DNA of 64,000 nucleotides from Candidimonas nitroreducens (GCF_002209565.1 NZ_NJIH01000003.1:682001-746000), one strand, 5' to 3'; counted from the first letter of the stretch, positions 43,436-52,526 are shown. The notes: a model not told the origin generated them from the sequence alone. Numbers and translations are program-made.

Positions 43436-44248
43436 ATGAATTCACGGGTCTTGCGCTATCTGACGGTTCTGCAGCTGCTGGCCGTGGCATGTGTCATCTT
43501 GCTGCCCGTGGCGTGGATGGTGCTGTCTTCGTTCAAGCCTTCGGCGGACGTGACCGCCTACCCGCCCACGCTGGTGTTCTCGCCGACGCTGGAAAACTAT
43601 GTACGGCTGTTCGAGACCACGCCCTTCGGCCTGTACGCCTGGAACAGCCTCGTCACCACTTGCGGATCGACGCTGATCGGTATTGCGCTGGGGGTGCCCG
43701 CCGCATTCGCCGTGTCTTGGACGCGAGTCAGCTGGCCGGCCACGCTGACGCTGCTGGCGCGCATGGCGCCCGGCACGCTGTTTCTGCTGCCCTGGTATGC
43801 CATGTTCCGCGCACTGGGCCTGATCGGCTCTTATTGGGCGCTGATCCTGACGCACGCGGTCATTACCATGCCTATCGTGATGTGGGTGCTGCTGCCGTAC
43901 TTCGACGGCATCCCGCGCAGCGTCCTGGAAAGCGCGCAGGTCGACGGCTGCAATGCCTGGGTCATTCTACGGCGCATTGCGCTGCCTTTCGTGATGCCCG
44001 GGCTGACCGTGGCCGCCATCCTGGCCTTCGTGTTTTCGTGGAACTACTTTCTGTTCGCGCTGATTCTTTCCAACAGCGATACGAAGACCTTGATCGCGGC
44101 TTCGTTCAATTTCATCGGTGAAGGCGCCACCGATTGGGGCGCGCTGATGGCCGCCGCGACATTGATCGCGCTGCCGCCGCTGGTGCTGGCCTTCTGCGTA
44201 CAGCGCCGGCTGGTGTCGGGGCTGGCGCTGGGCGCCGTCAAAGGATAG
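43436..44248 (+). CDS. ABC sugar permease, MalG-like
   Basis: 270-aa membrane protein with six helices. The N-terminus VAWMVLSSFKPSADVTAYPP is typical of MalG/UgpE proteins, and the coupling loop reads LESAQVDGCNAWVILRRIALP, a variant with Ser in place of the middle Ala of EAA. It starts nine bases after the MalF-like stop and is followed after 17 bp by the alcohol dehydrogenase gene. Confidence 0.93.
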   Translation: MNSRVLRYLTVLQLLAVACVILLPVAWMVLSSFKPSADVTAYPPTLVFSPTLENYVRLFETTPFGLYAWNSLVTTCGSTLIGIALGVPAAFAVSWTRVSWPATLTLLARMAPGTLFLLPWYAMFRALGLIGSYWALILTHAVITMPIVMWVLLPYFDGIPRSVLESAQVDGCNAWVILRRIALPFVMPGLTVAAILAFVFSWNYFLFALILSNSDTKTLIAASFNFIGEGATDWGALMAAATLIALPPLVLAFCVQRRLVSGLALGAVKG

Positions 44249-44265
44249 AGGGATAAAGGTTCGAT

Positions 44266-45240
44266 ATGCATGCTGCCAAATTCCACGGAAACAAAGAAAT
44301 CTCCATCGAGGACGTCGCCAAGCCGACGGCCGCGGCCGGCGAGCTGCTGCTCAAGGTCAAGCGCACCGCCTTGTGCGGTTCGGACACGAAGCTCTGGATC
44401 AAGGGCGCGCAGTACACGCCAGGCCATGAAATCTTCGGTGTCGTCGAGGCGCCCGGGCATGCGCTGGATGGGCGGCGCTGCCTGGTGTACATCCCCGTGC
44501 ATTGCGGCCACTGCGAGATGTGCCGGGCCGGCAATACGCAGATGTGCCTGAACGAATCGGTGCTGGTCGGCTGGAACCGGCCCGGCGGCTACGCCGAGTA
44601 CCTGACCGTGCCCGAGCAGTGCCTGCTGCCGGTGCCCGACGATATCGACGACGACCTGGCGCCGCTGCTGCTGGACACCATAGGCACGTCGGCGCACGCC
44701 GTGCGCTTCATCCGGCCGCTGGTGCCGCCCGAAAGTTCCGGGCCGGTGCTGGTGACGGGGGCCGGGCCGGTGGGCCTGGGGGCCGTCATCGCCCTGCAGA
44801 ACCTCGGATACCGCGACATTTATATTTCCGACCCCAAGGCCGAGCGCCTGGCGGTGGCCGAATCCTTCGGTGCGCGGCCTCATCCGCCGCAAGACATGGA
44901 CAAGCGCTTCAAGCTGATCGTCGAGTGCAGCGGCGCCCACGCGGCGCGCACGCGCGCGATCGAAATCGTCCTGCCCAACGGCGCCGTGATGCTGGTCGGA
45001 GAAAACGACAACCCCTGGCCCTTGCAAGAGAACAAGGCCATCCGACGCAAGGACTTCTACATGGTGCGCACCTTTTATTTCCCCAAGGGCGATCTGGCCG
45101 CCAATATCGAGCTGCTGCGCGGCGACGAGGCCAAGTACCGCAGGCTGGTGGACACCACATTCGGCATCGACCGGCTGCCGGAAATGTATGGCCGCTTTGC
45201 CGCCGGCGAGCTGATCAAACCATTGCTCGCATTCGCGTAA
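44266..45240 (+). CDS. Zinc-dependent alcohol/polyol dehydrogenase (MDR family)
   Basis: 324-aa medium-chain dehydrogenase. Catalytic-zinc ligands are in ALCGSDTKLW and PGHEIFGVVE; structural-zinc cysteines are in HCGHCEMCRAGNTQMC; the Rossmann motif is TGAGPVGLGA. It resembles sorbitol/threonine dehydrogenase relatives. AAAGG precedes ATG 44266. Together with the SDR it gives the operon two different oxidation steps before phosphorylation, hinting at a polyol or an epimerisation by oxidation and reduction. Confidence 0.9.
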   Translation: MHAAKFHGNKEISIEDVAKPTAAAGELLLKVKRTALCGSDTKLWIKGAQYTPGHEIFGVVEAPGHALDGRRCLVYIPVHCGHCEMCRAGNTQMCLNESVLVGWNRPGGYAEYLTVPEQCLLPVPDDIDDDLAPLLLDTIGTSAHAVRFIRPLVPPESSGPVLVTGAGPVGLGAVIALQNLGYRDIYISDPKAERLAVAESFGARPHPPQDMDKRFKLIVECSGAHAARTRAIEIVLPNGAVMLVGENDNPWPLQENKAIRRKDFYMVRTFYFPKGDLAANIELLRGDEAKYRRLVDTTFGIDRLPEMYGRFAAGELIKPLLAFA

Positions 45241-45249
45241 GGGGCGCCT

Positions 45250-46326
45250 ATGGCCGCGATACATATGAAGCAGCTGGTCAAGCGGTATGGCGATACCGTG
45301 GTCATACCCAGCCTCGACCTGGAGATCCGCGACCAGGAGTTCATGGTTTTTGTCGGGCCCTCGGGCTGCGGCAAGTCCACGCTGCTGCGCATCGTGGCGG
45401 GGCTGGAGCCGATCGATGGCGGCGAGCTGTATATCGGCGAAGAGTGTGTCAACGATGTGCCGCCGGCCAAGCGCGACATCGCGATGGTGTTCCAGGACTA
45501 CGCCTTGTATCCGCACATGAGCGTCTACGACAATATGGCCTTCGGCCTGGAAATGCGCGGCACTGCGCGTGCCGAGATAGACCGCCGCGTCAAGCGGGCC
45601 GCGGATCTGCTGCATATCGAGCCCTACCTGAAGCGCAAGCCCGGGGCGCTGTCCGGCGGCCAGCGGCAACGCGTGGCGATGGGCCGCGCCATGGTGCGCA
45701 ACCCCCAGGTGTTCCTGTTCGACGAGCCTTTGTCCAATCTCGATGCCAAGCTGCGCACCGAGGTGCGCACCGAGATCAAGGCTTTGTCGCAGGAACTCAA
45801 GACCACCATGATCTTCGTCACGCACGACCAGGTCGAAGCCATGACCATGGCCGATCGCATCGTGGTGCTGAACAAGGGCGTCATCCAGCAGGTGGGCACC
45901 CCGGATCAGGTGTACCGCGAACCGGCCAACCAATTCGTGGCCTCGTTCATCGGCTCGCCCACCATGAATTTTTTCGATGTGGCGGTCGAGCGCGACACCT
46001 TGCGCCTGAAGACTGGCGCAGCCTTGCCCGTGCCGCCCAGGCTGCTGCAGGTTCTGGCGCGCGACGGCGCACGCACGGCCGTGGCCGGCATACGCCCCGA
46101 ACACTTGCAGATCGGGCCGTCCGGCGGTGCCGGCATCGGCATCACGCTAAGCGTGGTCGAACCGCTGGGCTCCGACACCTTGCTGTATTTCAATTGCGAA
46201 GGCGGCCGCCATGTGGCGCGGGTTCCTCCCGATTTCAAGGCCAGGGCCGGCGACAGTGCGACCCTGCAACTGCCCGGCGAAAAAATTCATCTGTTCCGCA
46301 GCAGCGACGGCACGGCGCTGCGCTGA
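45250..46326 (+). CDS. ABC sugar ATPase (UgpC/MsmK-like)
   Basis: 358-aa ATPase: Walker A GPSGCGKST, Q-loop FQDYALYPHMSV, signature LSGGQRQR, Walker B VFLFDEPLSNLDA, H-loop FVTHD, and C-terminal TOBE/MalK-like domains (GIRPEHLQIG). It starts nine bases after the dehydrogenase stop. It powers the MalF/MalG-like pair. Confidence 0.94.
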   Translation: MAAIHMKQLVKRYGDTVVIPSLDLEIRDQEFMVFVGPSGCGKSTLLRIVAGLEPIDGGELYIGEECVNDVPPAKRDIAMVFQDYALYPHMSVYDNMAFGLEMRGTARAEIDRRVKRAADLLHIEPYLKRKPGALSGGQRQRVAMGRAMVRNPQVFLFDEPLSNLDAKLRTEVRTEIKALSQELKTTMIFVTHDQVEAMTMADRIVVLNKGVIQQVGTPDQVYREPANQFVASFIGSPTMNFFDVAVERDTLRLKTGAALPVPPRLLQVLARDGARTAVAGIRPEHLQIGPSGGAGIGITLSVVEPLGSDTLLYFNCEGGRHVARVPPDFKARAGDSATLQLPGEKIHLFRSSDGTALR

Positions 46327-46428
46327 ACGGCACATCTCTATGGAGCAGGCATACATGCGCGTTGCGTCGCAAGAATCGACCGGGATGGCCCCGCGGGCGC
46401 CGTGTCCGGACGTGGCCGGCAGGGCGGC

Positions 46429-47382
46429 ATGAGTATGAATTGGTGCGATCCGGATCGGCCGCCGCGGCCGCGCGTGATCTGCCTGGGCCTGTCGGCCTAC
46501 GACTGCACCTGGGTGGTGGGCGATCTGCCGTCGGGCGATGGCAAGACGCGCGCCCTGGATCATCGCGAAGGCGGGGGTGGCATGGCCGCCAACGCCGCGG
46601 TGACCGTTGCCAGGCTGGGCGGCCGGGCGGAGTTCTGGGGGCGTGCCGGCGATGATGCGGCGGGCCAAGGCATGCGCGCCGAGCTGGGTGCCTTCGGTAT
46701 CGATGTCGACCACTTCCGGCTGTTTCCGGGCGCGCGTTCGTCGGTCTCGGGCATTGTGGTCGACGAGCGCGGCGAGCGGATGATTTTCAATTTTCGCGGC
46801 GCGGGCCTGCCTGCCGAAGCCGGCTGGCTGCCGCTGGGCGGCCTGGCCGGCAGCGGAGCCGTACTGGCGGATCCGCGCTGGCCCGAAGGCGCCCTGGCGC
46901 TGTTCGTCGCCGCGCGCCGTGCGGGGGTGCCGACCGTCCTGGACGGCGACGTGGCCGACCCGGAGGTCTTCGATCTGCTGCTGCCGCATACGGATTTTGC
47001 GGTGTTTTCCGAGCCGGGCCTGGCGGGCTATGCGGGCGCGGCGGCCAAAGACGACGCCGGCCGCCTGGCATACGCCCGTAGCCGCGGCTGCGGGCTGGCC
47101 GCCGTGACGCTGGGCGCGCGCGGCCTGGTGTGGGACACGGGCCAGGGCGCCCGCCATTTGCCCGCGTTCCCGGTGCTTGCGGTCGATACCACCGGGGCGG
47201 GCGACGCGCTGCACGGCGCGCTGGCTTTCGCACTGGCGGCGGGCGCCGCGGCCGAAGATGCGCTGCGCTTCTCGGCGGCGGTGGCGGCCCTCAAGTGCCG
47301 CCACGCCGGCGGCAGGGCGGGTTGTCCGGATTTGCGGGAAGCCGTGGAGTTCCTGCACCATTTCAACAGGAGTAGAAATTGA
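46429..47382 (+). CDS. PfkB-family carbohydrate kinase
   Basis: 317-aa ribokinase-fold kinase. The N-terminal glycine motif EGGGGMAANAAVTVARLGG and C-terminal DTTGAGDALHGALAF (with the catalytic Asp in GAGD) are intact. The overall look is nearest to KdgK/sulfofructose kinase-like members, but assignment by eye is not safe. It follows the ATPase by 102 bp, and its stop overlaps the TTG start of the aldolase, so kinase and aldolase are coupled: phosphorylate, then cleave. Confidence 0.88.
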   Translation: MSMNWCDPDRPPRPRVICLGLSAYDCTWVVGDLPSGDGKTRALDHREGGGGMAANAAVTVARLGGRAEFWGRAGDDAAGQGMRAELGAFGIDVDHFRLFPGARSSVSGIVVDERGERMIFNFRGAGLPAEAGWLPLGGLAGSGAVLADPRWPEGALALFVAARRAGVPTVLDGDVADPEVFDLLLPHTDFAVFSEPGLAGYAGAAAKDDAGRLAYARSRGCGLAAVTLGARGLVWDTGQGARHLPAFPVLAVDTTGAGDALHGALAFALAAGAAAEDALRFSAAVAALKCRHAGGRAGCPDLREAVEFLHHFNRSRN

Positions 47383-48431
47383 CATACACGCTTCGTCTGG
47401 GGAAAGAGCGGGGCCTGCGCCGCCTGGCCGACGACCAGGGGCATTTTTCCATGGTCGCGCTCGACCAAAGGCCCCCCATCATCAATCTGATCGCCAAACG
47501 GCGCGGCATCGAGCCGGCGCAAGTGGCCTACGCGGACATCGTGGCGGCCAAGAGACTGCTGGTAGAGGTGCTGGGCTCGCAGGCCAGCGCCATGCTGTTC
47601 GATCCCAACTACGCCTTGCCGGCGGGCATCGACTTGCTGCCGGCGCGCACCGGCCTGGTCATGACGCTGGAAGATCACCGCGCGCAAGATACGCCGGGCG
47701 GGCGCCTGTCCCATTCCATCAAGGACTGGAACGTGGAGAAGATCAAGGCCTGCGGGGCTGACGCCGTGAAGGTGCTGGCCTGGTACCGGCCCGATGCGGC
47801 CGCGCAGGTGCTCGAGCATCAGCGCAATTACGTGCTGGAGATCGGCAAGGAATGCCGCAGGCACGATATTCCCTATGTGCTCGAACTGCTGGTCTATCCG
47901 CTGACGGGCAGCGTGGCGCCGGCGGACGACTATGTCGAAGCGCCGCAGAAGCTGCCCGAGCTCGTCATCGACAGCGTGCGCGAGTTCTGCGATCCGCGCT
48001 ACGGCGTGGACATGCTCAAGCTGGAAAGCCCCTTGCCGGGCGCCACTTTACCGGCGCGCGACGGCGGTGCAGAGCAGCAGCGGGTGCAGGCCTTGTTCGA
48101 TGCGATGGGGGATGTCTGCCGCGCCGCGTCCATGCCCTGGGTCATGCTTTCGGCAGGGGTCACCGGCGAGCAGTTCGTGCGTGTCATGGAGTACGCGTTC
48201 GCGGCCGGAGCCCATGGCTTTCTTGCCGGCCGTGCGATCTGGGGACATGCCCTGCAGCAATTCCCCGACCTGCAGGCCTGCCGCGATACCTTGCGCAGCG
48301 ACGGGCTGCAGACCTTGCGGCGCCTGGAAGACCTGGCGCGCGGGCATGCCGGCACCTGGTCGGCGAATTATGCCGGCCTGACCCGGGGCATCGAGGCCGA
48401 GGGCGATTTCTGCGCCGCCTACGCGCCTTGA
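47379..48431 (+). CDS. Class I aldolase, LacD/YihT family
   Basis: 350-aa aldolase related to tagatose-1,6-bisphosphate aldolase (LacD) and sulfofructose-1-phosphate aldolase (YihT). Family segments are FSMVALDQRPP, GADAVKVLAWY, YVLELLVYPL and RYGVDMLKLESPLPG, the last with the Lys aligned by eye to the Schiff-base residue of LacD. The start is TTG 47379, preceded by AGGAG and overlapping the kinase stop as TTGA. Products should be a three-carbon ketone phosphate plus an aldehyde. No isomerase or glycosidase is present, so sulfoquinovose use is not supported. Confidence 0.85.
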   Translation: MTYTLRLGKERGLRRLADDQGHFSMVALDQRPPIINLIAKRRGIEPAQVAYADIVAAKRLLVEVLGSQASAMLFDPNYALPAGIDLLPARTGLVMTLEDHRAQDTPGGRLSHSIKDWNVEKIKACGADAVKVLAWYRPDAAAQVLEHQRNYVLEIGKECRRHDIPYVLELLVYPLTGSVAPADDYVEAPQKLPELVIDSVREFCDPRYGVDMLKLESPLPGATLPARDGGAEQQRVQALFDAMGDVCRAASMPWVMLSAGVTGEQFVRVMEYAFAAGAHGFLAGRAIWGHALQQFPDLQACRDTLRSDGLQTLRRLEDLARGHAGTWSANYAGLTRGIEAEGDFCAAYAP

Positions 48432-49447
48432 TCGGAGCGCGGGGCCGCCGTCGATTCCCGTACGACCAGCGACACTTCCACCTCGTGGTGCAGTGATACC
48501 GGCTGGTTGGCCAGGGTGTGCACGACGTATTCCCCCGCGCGCGTCCAGATGTCGTCGGTGGGCACGTGGATGGTGGTCAGGCTGGGCCGCAGGTGGCGGC
48601 TCCATTCCAGATCGTCGAAGCCCATTACCGACAGGTCTTGCGGCACCGAGAAGCCGCGCCGTTCGGCTTCGAGCATGGCCCCGTAGGCGATGACGTCGTT
48701 GCCGCAGATGAGGGCCGTGGGCTTTTCCCCGTCGCGCAGCATGATGTTGCGCAAGCCCTGGCGCGCGTCGTCCAGGTGATAGGGGATCTCGACATACCAC
48801 TCGTCCCGCATGGCCAGGCCATGTTCGGCCAGCGCCTGGCGTACGCCCAGCACGCGGCCGGAGGCGCGGTCGTTGCGGCCGGTCAGGGCCGCGATCATGC
48901 CTATGCGCTTGTGCCCCAGGCCGATCAGGTACTCGCATGCCATGCGCCCGGCCGCGACGTTGTCGATGCCGACGCTGGCATAGGACTTGTCGGGATGGTA
49001 GACCCCGACATTGACGACGGGCATGCGCTGGTGCCGCAGCAACTGGCGCAGTTCGTCGGAATGAATGTCGCCGCGCAGGATCAGGCCGTCGATGCCGCGG
49101 CTGACCAGGTTCTGCACCTGGCGGAATTCGACCTCGGGGTCGTAGTCGTTGGTGGCCAGCAGGAACAGATAGCCCTGGGAGGAAAGGTATTTCTGCAGGG
49201 CCTCGATGCCGCGCGCGAACATGGCGTTGTCTACGGTAGGCAGTATGGCGCCCACGGTCTGGGTGCGGCGCGACGACAGCGCGCGCGCCGCGGCATCGGG
49301 AATGTAGCCGAGTTCCCGTACCGCGGCGTCGATGCGGGCGCGCACTTCCGGCCGCACCGCATTGGGGTTGTTCAGCGCGCGCGACACGGTTGCCGTCGAG
49401 GTATTGGCCTTCAGCGCAACTTGGCGTATTCCTACATGGTTGCCCAT
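48419..49447 (-). CDS. LacI-family repressor of the sugar/polyol operon
   Basis: 342-aa regulator. Helix-turn-helix VGIRQVALKANTSTATVSRAL and hinge region (RPEVRARIDAAVRELGYIPD) precede a periplasmic-binding-protein-like effector domain (QTVGAILPTVDNAMFARGI, CGNDVIAYGAM, VMGFDDLEWSRHLRPSLTTI). First ATG at 49447. Its 3' end overlaps the aldolase 3' end by 13 bp tail-to-tail. The operator at 40242-40255 matches what this family binds. Confidence 0.9.
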   Translation of the reverse strand: MGNHVGIRQVALKANTSTATVSRALNNPNAVRPEVRARIDAAVRELGYIPDAAARALSSRRTQTVGAILPTVDNAMFARGIEALQKYLSSQGYLFLLATNDYDPEVEFRQVQNLVSRGIDGLILRGDIHSDELRQLLRHQRMPVVNVGVYHPDKSYASVGIDNVAAGRMACEYLIGLGHKRIGMIAALTGRNDRASGRVLGVRQALAEHGLAMRDEWYVEIPYHLDDARQGLRNIMLRDGEKPTALICGNDVIAYGAMLEAERRGFSVPQDLSVMGFDDLEWSRHLRPSLTTIHVPTDDIWTRAGEYVVHTLANQPVSLHHEVEVSLVVRESTAAPRSDQGA

Positions 49448-49495
49448 TTTCTTATGGCGGCTGTTGAGGTAGCGCAAGACGATGCGAAGCAGGTT

Positions 49496-50401
49496 TCATG
49501 ATACCTGCAAGCGCAGCTTGTTGGAATCCACCTCTGCCACGCGCTGCAAGAACGCGCTGAGCGCGGGGTTGTCGTGCGCGGCGCGCCAGGCCAGGTAGAT
49601 TTCGGCATGCAGGCCCTTGTGCTGCAATGGGCGGAAGACGACTTCGTCGAAGCGCAGTTCTTGGGCGGAGTCGGGAACGATGCCGGCTCCTATGCCGGAT
49701 CTGACCAGCGCCAGCAAGGTGTGCGTCTGGCCCGCATACTGCACCACTCTCGGCGCCGCACCGGCCAGTTCCAGCGCGCCGACGATGCGGTCGTGGAAGT
49801 ATTTGCCTTCCTTGGGCGCATAAAAAATGAATGGCTGCTGGTGCAGCGCGCGTAGTGGCACGGTTTGCAGCTGGGCCAAAGGAGAATCCTGGTGCAGGGC
49901 CAGCACCAGGGGTTGGCGCTCGATCAGGTGATGGGCGAAGCCGGGCTGCAGCGGCACGTGGCGGGTCAGCGCCACATCGAGTTCGCCGGCGACCAGCAGG
50001 CTGTTGAGGTCGGTCGACACCATTTCCCGCAGCTGTATGTCGACGTCGGGCAGCAACAGGCGAGTGCGCTTGATGAGTGCGGGCATCAGGCGGTAAGCCG
50101 CGACCGCCGTGAAGCCCAGTGCGATATTGCCGGCTTCGCCGCCGGACATGCGCCTTGCCGCCAGGGCGGCGCGCGCCGCCAGATCCAGCAGATGACGGGC
50201 GTCCCGCAGCAGGCTGCGACCTGCGGGGGTCAGCTCCACTTGGCGGCTGCTGCGCGCGAACAGCGCGGTGCCGACGTCCTGTTCCAGCAATTGGATCTGG
50301 CGGCTCAAGGGCGGCTGTGTCATGCACAGGCGCGCCGCAGCGCGGCCGAAGTGCAATTCTTCGGCCACGGCCACGAAGCATTCAAGTTGGCGCAGTTCCA
50401 T
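49496..50401 (-). CDS. LysR-family regulator
   Basis: 301-aa regulator from ATG 50401: helix-turn-helix LECFVAVAEELHFGRAAARL and MTQPPLSRQIQLLEQDVG, of the BenM/CatR-like style, then a co-inducer domain with LALVRSGIGAGIVPDS. It is divergent from a Bug receptor gene, its probable target. A TTG three bases earlier could also start it. It is tandem with the LacI gene but unrelated in function. Confidence 0.9.
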   Translation of the reverse strand: MELRQLECFVAVAEELHFGRAAARLCMTQPPLSRQIQLLEQDVGTALFARSSRQVELTPAGRSLLRDARHLLDLAARAALAARRMSGGEAGNIALGFTAVAAYRLMPALIKRTRLLLPDVDIQLREMVSTDLNSLLVAGELDVALTRHVPLQPGFAHHLIERQPLVLALHQDSPLAQLQTVPLRALHQQPFIFYAPKEGKYFHDRIVGALELAGAAPRVVQYAGQTHTLLALVRSGIGAGIVPDSAQELRFDEVVFRPLQHKGLHAEIYLAWRAAHDNPALSAFLQRVAEVDSNKLRLQVS

Positions 50402-50421
50402 CAATTTAATAGTTGAATTGA
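50401..50421. promoter_or_regulatory. Dyad TCAATT-N9-AATTGA at the LysR start
   Basis: Six-base inverted arms (50401-50406 and 50416-50421) flank a nine-base spacer, overlapping the LysR start codon on the minus strand and lying about 220 bp upstream of the Bug gene. The arrangement could be an autoregulatory LysR site. Evidence is only the symmetry. Confidence 0.4.
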
Positions 50422-50628
50422 TCGATGTTATTTATAGCTTGAACGGTCATAGATCGCAATTCATCCCTATACTTCGCCGACCCAAGGAATGGACTGCATG
50501 ACGCAGGGCTCACGGTGCGTCAACCGGGCCCGGCGTGCGCACCCCGGACTGCGGCGCGTACGATGCGGCCCGGCCTTTGCGGGCTGACCCGTGCGGCCCG
50601 ACCCCTATCACTATCCGCAAGAAAAGGC

Positions 50629-51630
50629 ATGGAACTCATGGAGACTACAAATAAATTCCGCATCCGGGCGCGCTTGATCGGCGCCGCCGCTGCCGTGGCG
50701 GCACTGCTACCGCTGGCCGGCCACGCCGCCGACTCTTTTCCGTCGCGGCCCATCAATCTGATCGTGCCTTTCGCTCCGGGCGGCGGCACCGATATTTCCG
50801 CCCGCCTGCTGGCTTCGGAGCTGGGCCGCAAGCTGAACGTCAGCATCGTGGTCGACAACCGGCCGGGTGCGGGCGGCCAGATCGCCGCCGATTATGTGGC
50901 GCGCGCCAAAGCGGACGGCTACACCTTGTTGTTCGCAAATTCGGGCATGATGGCCATCAACCCCTGGCTGTACAAGCTGCGCAATGATCCCGCCAAGGCG
51001 TTCGAGCCCGTGTCGATGTTCTCGGATCTGCCGTTCGTGCTGGTGGTGTCGAATAACCTGAAGGCCAAGAATGTGCAGGAACTGGTCGCGCTGGCCAAGG
51101 CCGAGCCGGGCAAGCACACCTTTGCCAGTTCAGGCATAGGCGGGGCGCCGCACCTGGCGGGCGAAATCTTCCAGGAAGCCACCGGCGTGAAGCTGGCGCA
51201 TATTCCCTACAAAGGGGGCGGCCCGGCCATGACGGACTTGATCGCCGGCCGTGTCGACATGTTGTTCGCGTCGGTACTGGAAACCGTGTCTTACGTAAAG
51301 GGCGGCAAGCTCAGGGCTTTCGCGGTAACCGGCGACAAGCGTGCGCCGGTGCTGCAGGGCGTACCTACGCTGGATGAGGCCGGCATACACAATGCGCAGA
51401 CGGGCTCCTGGACGGCGGTGCTGGTGCCCAAGGGGACGCCCAAGGACATCGTCGACAAGTTGTCGCGAACCATACGTGAAGTGGCCGGTTCCAAAGACAT
51501 CGAGGACAAGCTGACTTCGCAGGGGGCCGTGGCGCACGGCTCGACACCCGAAGAGCTGGCGCAGATCGCGGCCGACGCGCGCGCCCGCTATGGGAAGGTC
51601 ATCAGGGAACGCCACCTTAGCCTGAATTGA
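50629..51630 (+). CDS. Bug (TctC-type) periplasmic receptor
   Basis: Receptor of about 333 aa, signal peptide ending near AGHA-A. FPSRPINLIVPFAPGGGTD, NRPGAGGQIAADYVA, KADGYTLLFANSG, HIPYKGGGPAMTDL and AVLVPKGTPKDIV are present. ATG 50629 and ATG 50638 are both possible; the second has GGAAC upstream at better spacing. It is convergent with the SDR gene at 51738. Confidence 0.88.
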   Translation: MELMETTNKFRIRARLIGAAAAVAALLPLAGHAADSFPSRPINLIVPFAPGGGTDISARLLASELGRKLNVSIVVDNRPGAGGQIAADYVARAKADGYTLLFANSGMMAINPWLYKLRNDPAKAFEPVSMFSDLPFVLVVSNNLKAKNVQELVALAKAEPGKHTFASSGIGGAPHLAGEIFQEATGVKLAHIPYKGGGPAMTDLIAGRVDMLFASVLETVSYVKGGKLRAFAVTGDKRAPVLQGVPTLDEAGIHNAQTGSWTAVLVPKGTPKDIVDKLSRTIREVAGSKDIEDKLTSQGAVAHGSTPEELAQIAADARARYGKVIRERHLSLN

Positions 51631-51737
51631 TCCGTCGCCATGGTGGCCGCGGGCGGCATTCCTGCTGCGCATAGGCAGCCGTGGCCGGCCCGCCGCAGCC
51701 CGGGGCTGCGCAGCGGGTGGGGTGAAACCAGGTTCGC

Positions 51738-52526
51738 CTATACCACCATGGGTGTCGCGGCGCCATCCATGCACAGGACGACGCCCGAAATGTAGCTGGC
51801 CCTGGGTGAGCACAGGAACAGCACGGCATTGGCGATTTCTTCGGGCGAGGCGATGTGGCCCAGCGGCATTTTGGCCTGCGCGCGTTGCAGGGCGGCTTCT
51901 TCCGTGATGTTGCGGGCCCGCGCCTCGGCCTTCAGGCCCTCGCTCATGCGGTCTGTCAGGGTGACTGTCGGGTTGACTGCATTCACGCGCACGCCCAGCG
52001 GGCCATACGCGGCAGCCAGGCCGGCGCTGGCCAGCATCAGCGCCGCGTTGGCGGCGCCTCCGGATATGTGCACGGTACTGGCCACCTTGCCGCCCATGCC
52101 CACGACATTTACCACGGCGCCGCTCTTGCGCTGGCCCATGCGCTTGATCAAGGGGTCGATCACATTGATGTAGGAGAAGAACTTCGCCTGCATCGAGTTC
52201 TGCCAGACTTGCGGCGTCAGCTCGGGAAACGGCACGCGGCGAGCCGCGCCCGCCGAATTGACCAGGATGTCCACAGGGCCGCCCGCCGCCTCTGCCGCCT
52301 CGATCATCTGCAGTGCCGCGGCCGCGTCGGTCAGGTCGGCGCGATAGCCCGTGGCCTCGATGCCCGCGTCGCGCAGCCTGGCGACGGCGGCATCCAGCCT
52401 GGCCGCATCGCGCCCGACTATGCTGATTCTGGCGCCTTCGCGCCCGAAGCCCTCGGCGCAGGCCAAGCCGATGCCGCGGCTGCCGCCCGTGATAAGTACG
52501 TGTTTGCCTGCAAGTTCGAGATCCAT
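51738..52526 (-). CDS. SDR-fold protein lacking the Ser-Tyr-Lys catalytic residues
   Basis: 262-aa short-chain dehydrogenase/reductase-like protein. The nucleotide-binding start VLITGGSRGIGLACAEGF (TGxxxGxG at residues 13-20) and VDILVNSAGAARR are normal. The active-site block reads VNVVGMGGKVAS and HISGGAANAALM, so the usual Ser and YxxxK are replaced (Tyr by Gly, Lys by Asn). The C-terminal GVRVNAVNPTVTLTDRM and SYISGVVLCMDGA are retained. It may bind NAD(P) but use other chemistry, or belong to a non-classical SDR subgroup. Convergent with the Bug gene. Confidence 0.82.
   Translation of the reverse strand: MDLELAGKHVLITGGSRGIGLACAEGFGREGARISIVGRDAARLDAAVARLRDAGIEATGYRADLTDAAAALQMIEAAEAAGGPVDILVNSAGAARRVPFPELTPQVWQNSMQAKFFSYINVIDPLIKRMGQRKSGAVVNVVGMGGKVASTVHISGGAANAALMLASAGLAAAYGPLGVRVNAVNPTVTLTDRMSEGLKAEARARNITEEAALQRAQAKMPLGHIASPEEIANAVLFLCSPRASYISGVVLCMDGAATPMVV

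Noticed and set aside
41836-44121. A 761-codon plus-strand open frame
   Set aside because: It overlaps SDR and two permease genes in another frame; these three have clear motifs and ribosome sites.
44044-46104. A 686-codon minus-strand open frame
   Set aside because: Antisense to the zinc dehydrogenase and ABC ATPase genes, which carry all family motifs; no recognisable domain in the antisense product.
47379-48431. Assignment of the sugar operon to sulfoquinovose degradation
   Set aside because: The aldolase and kinase resemble YihT/YihV-type proteins only at family level; no sulfoquinovosidase, isomerase or sulfolactaldehyde reductase is present.
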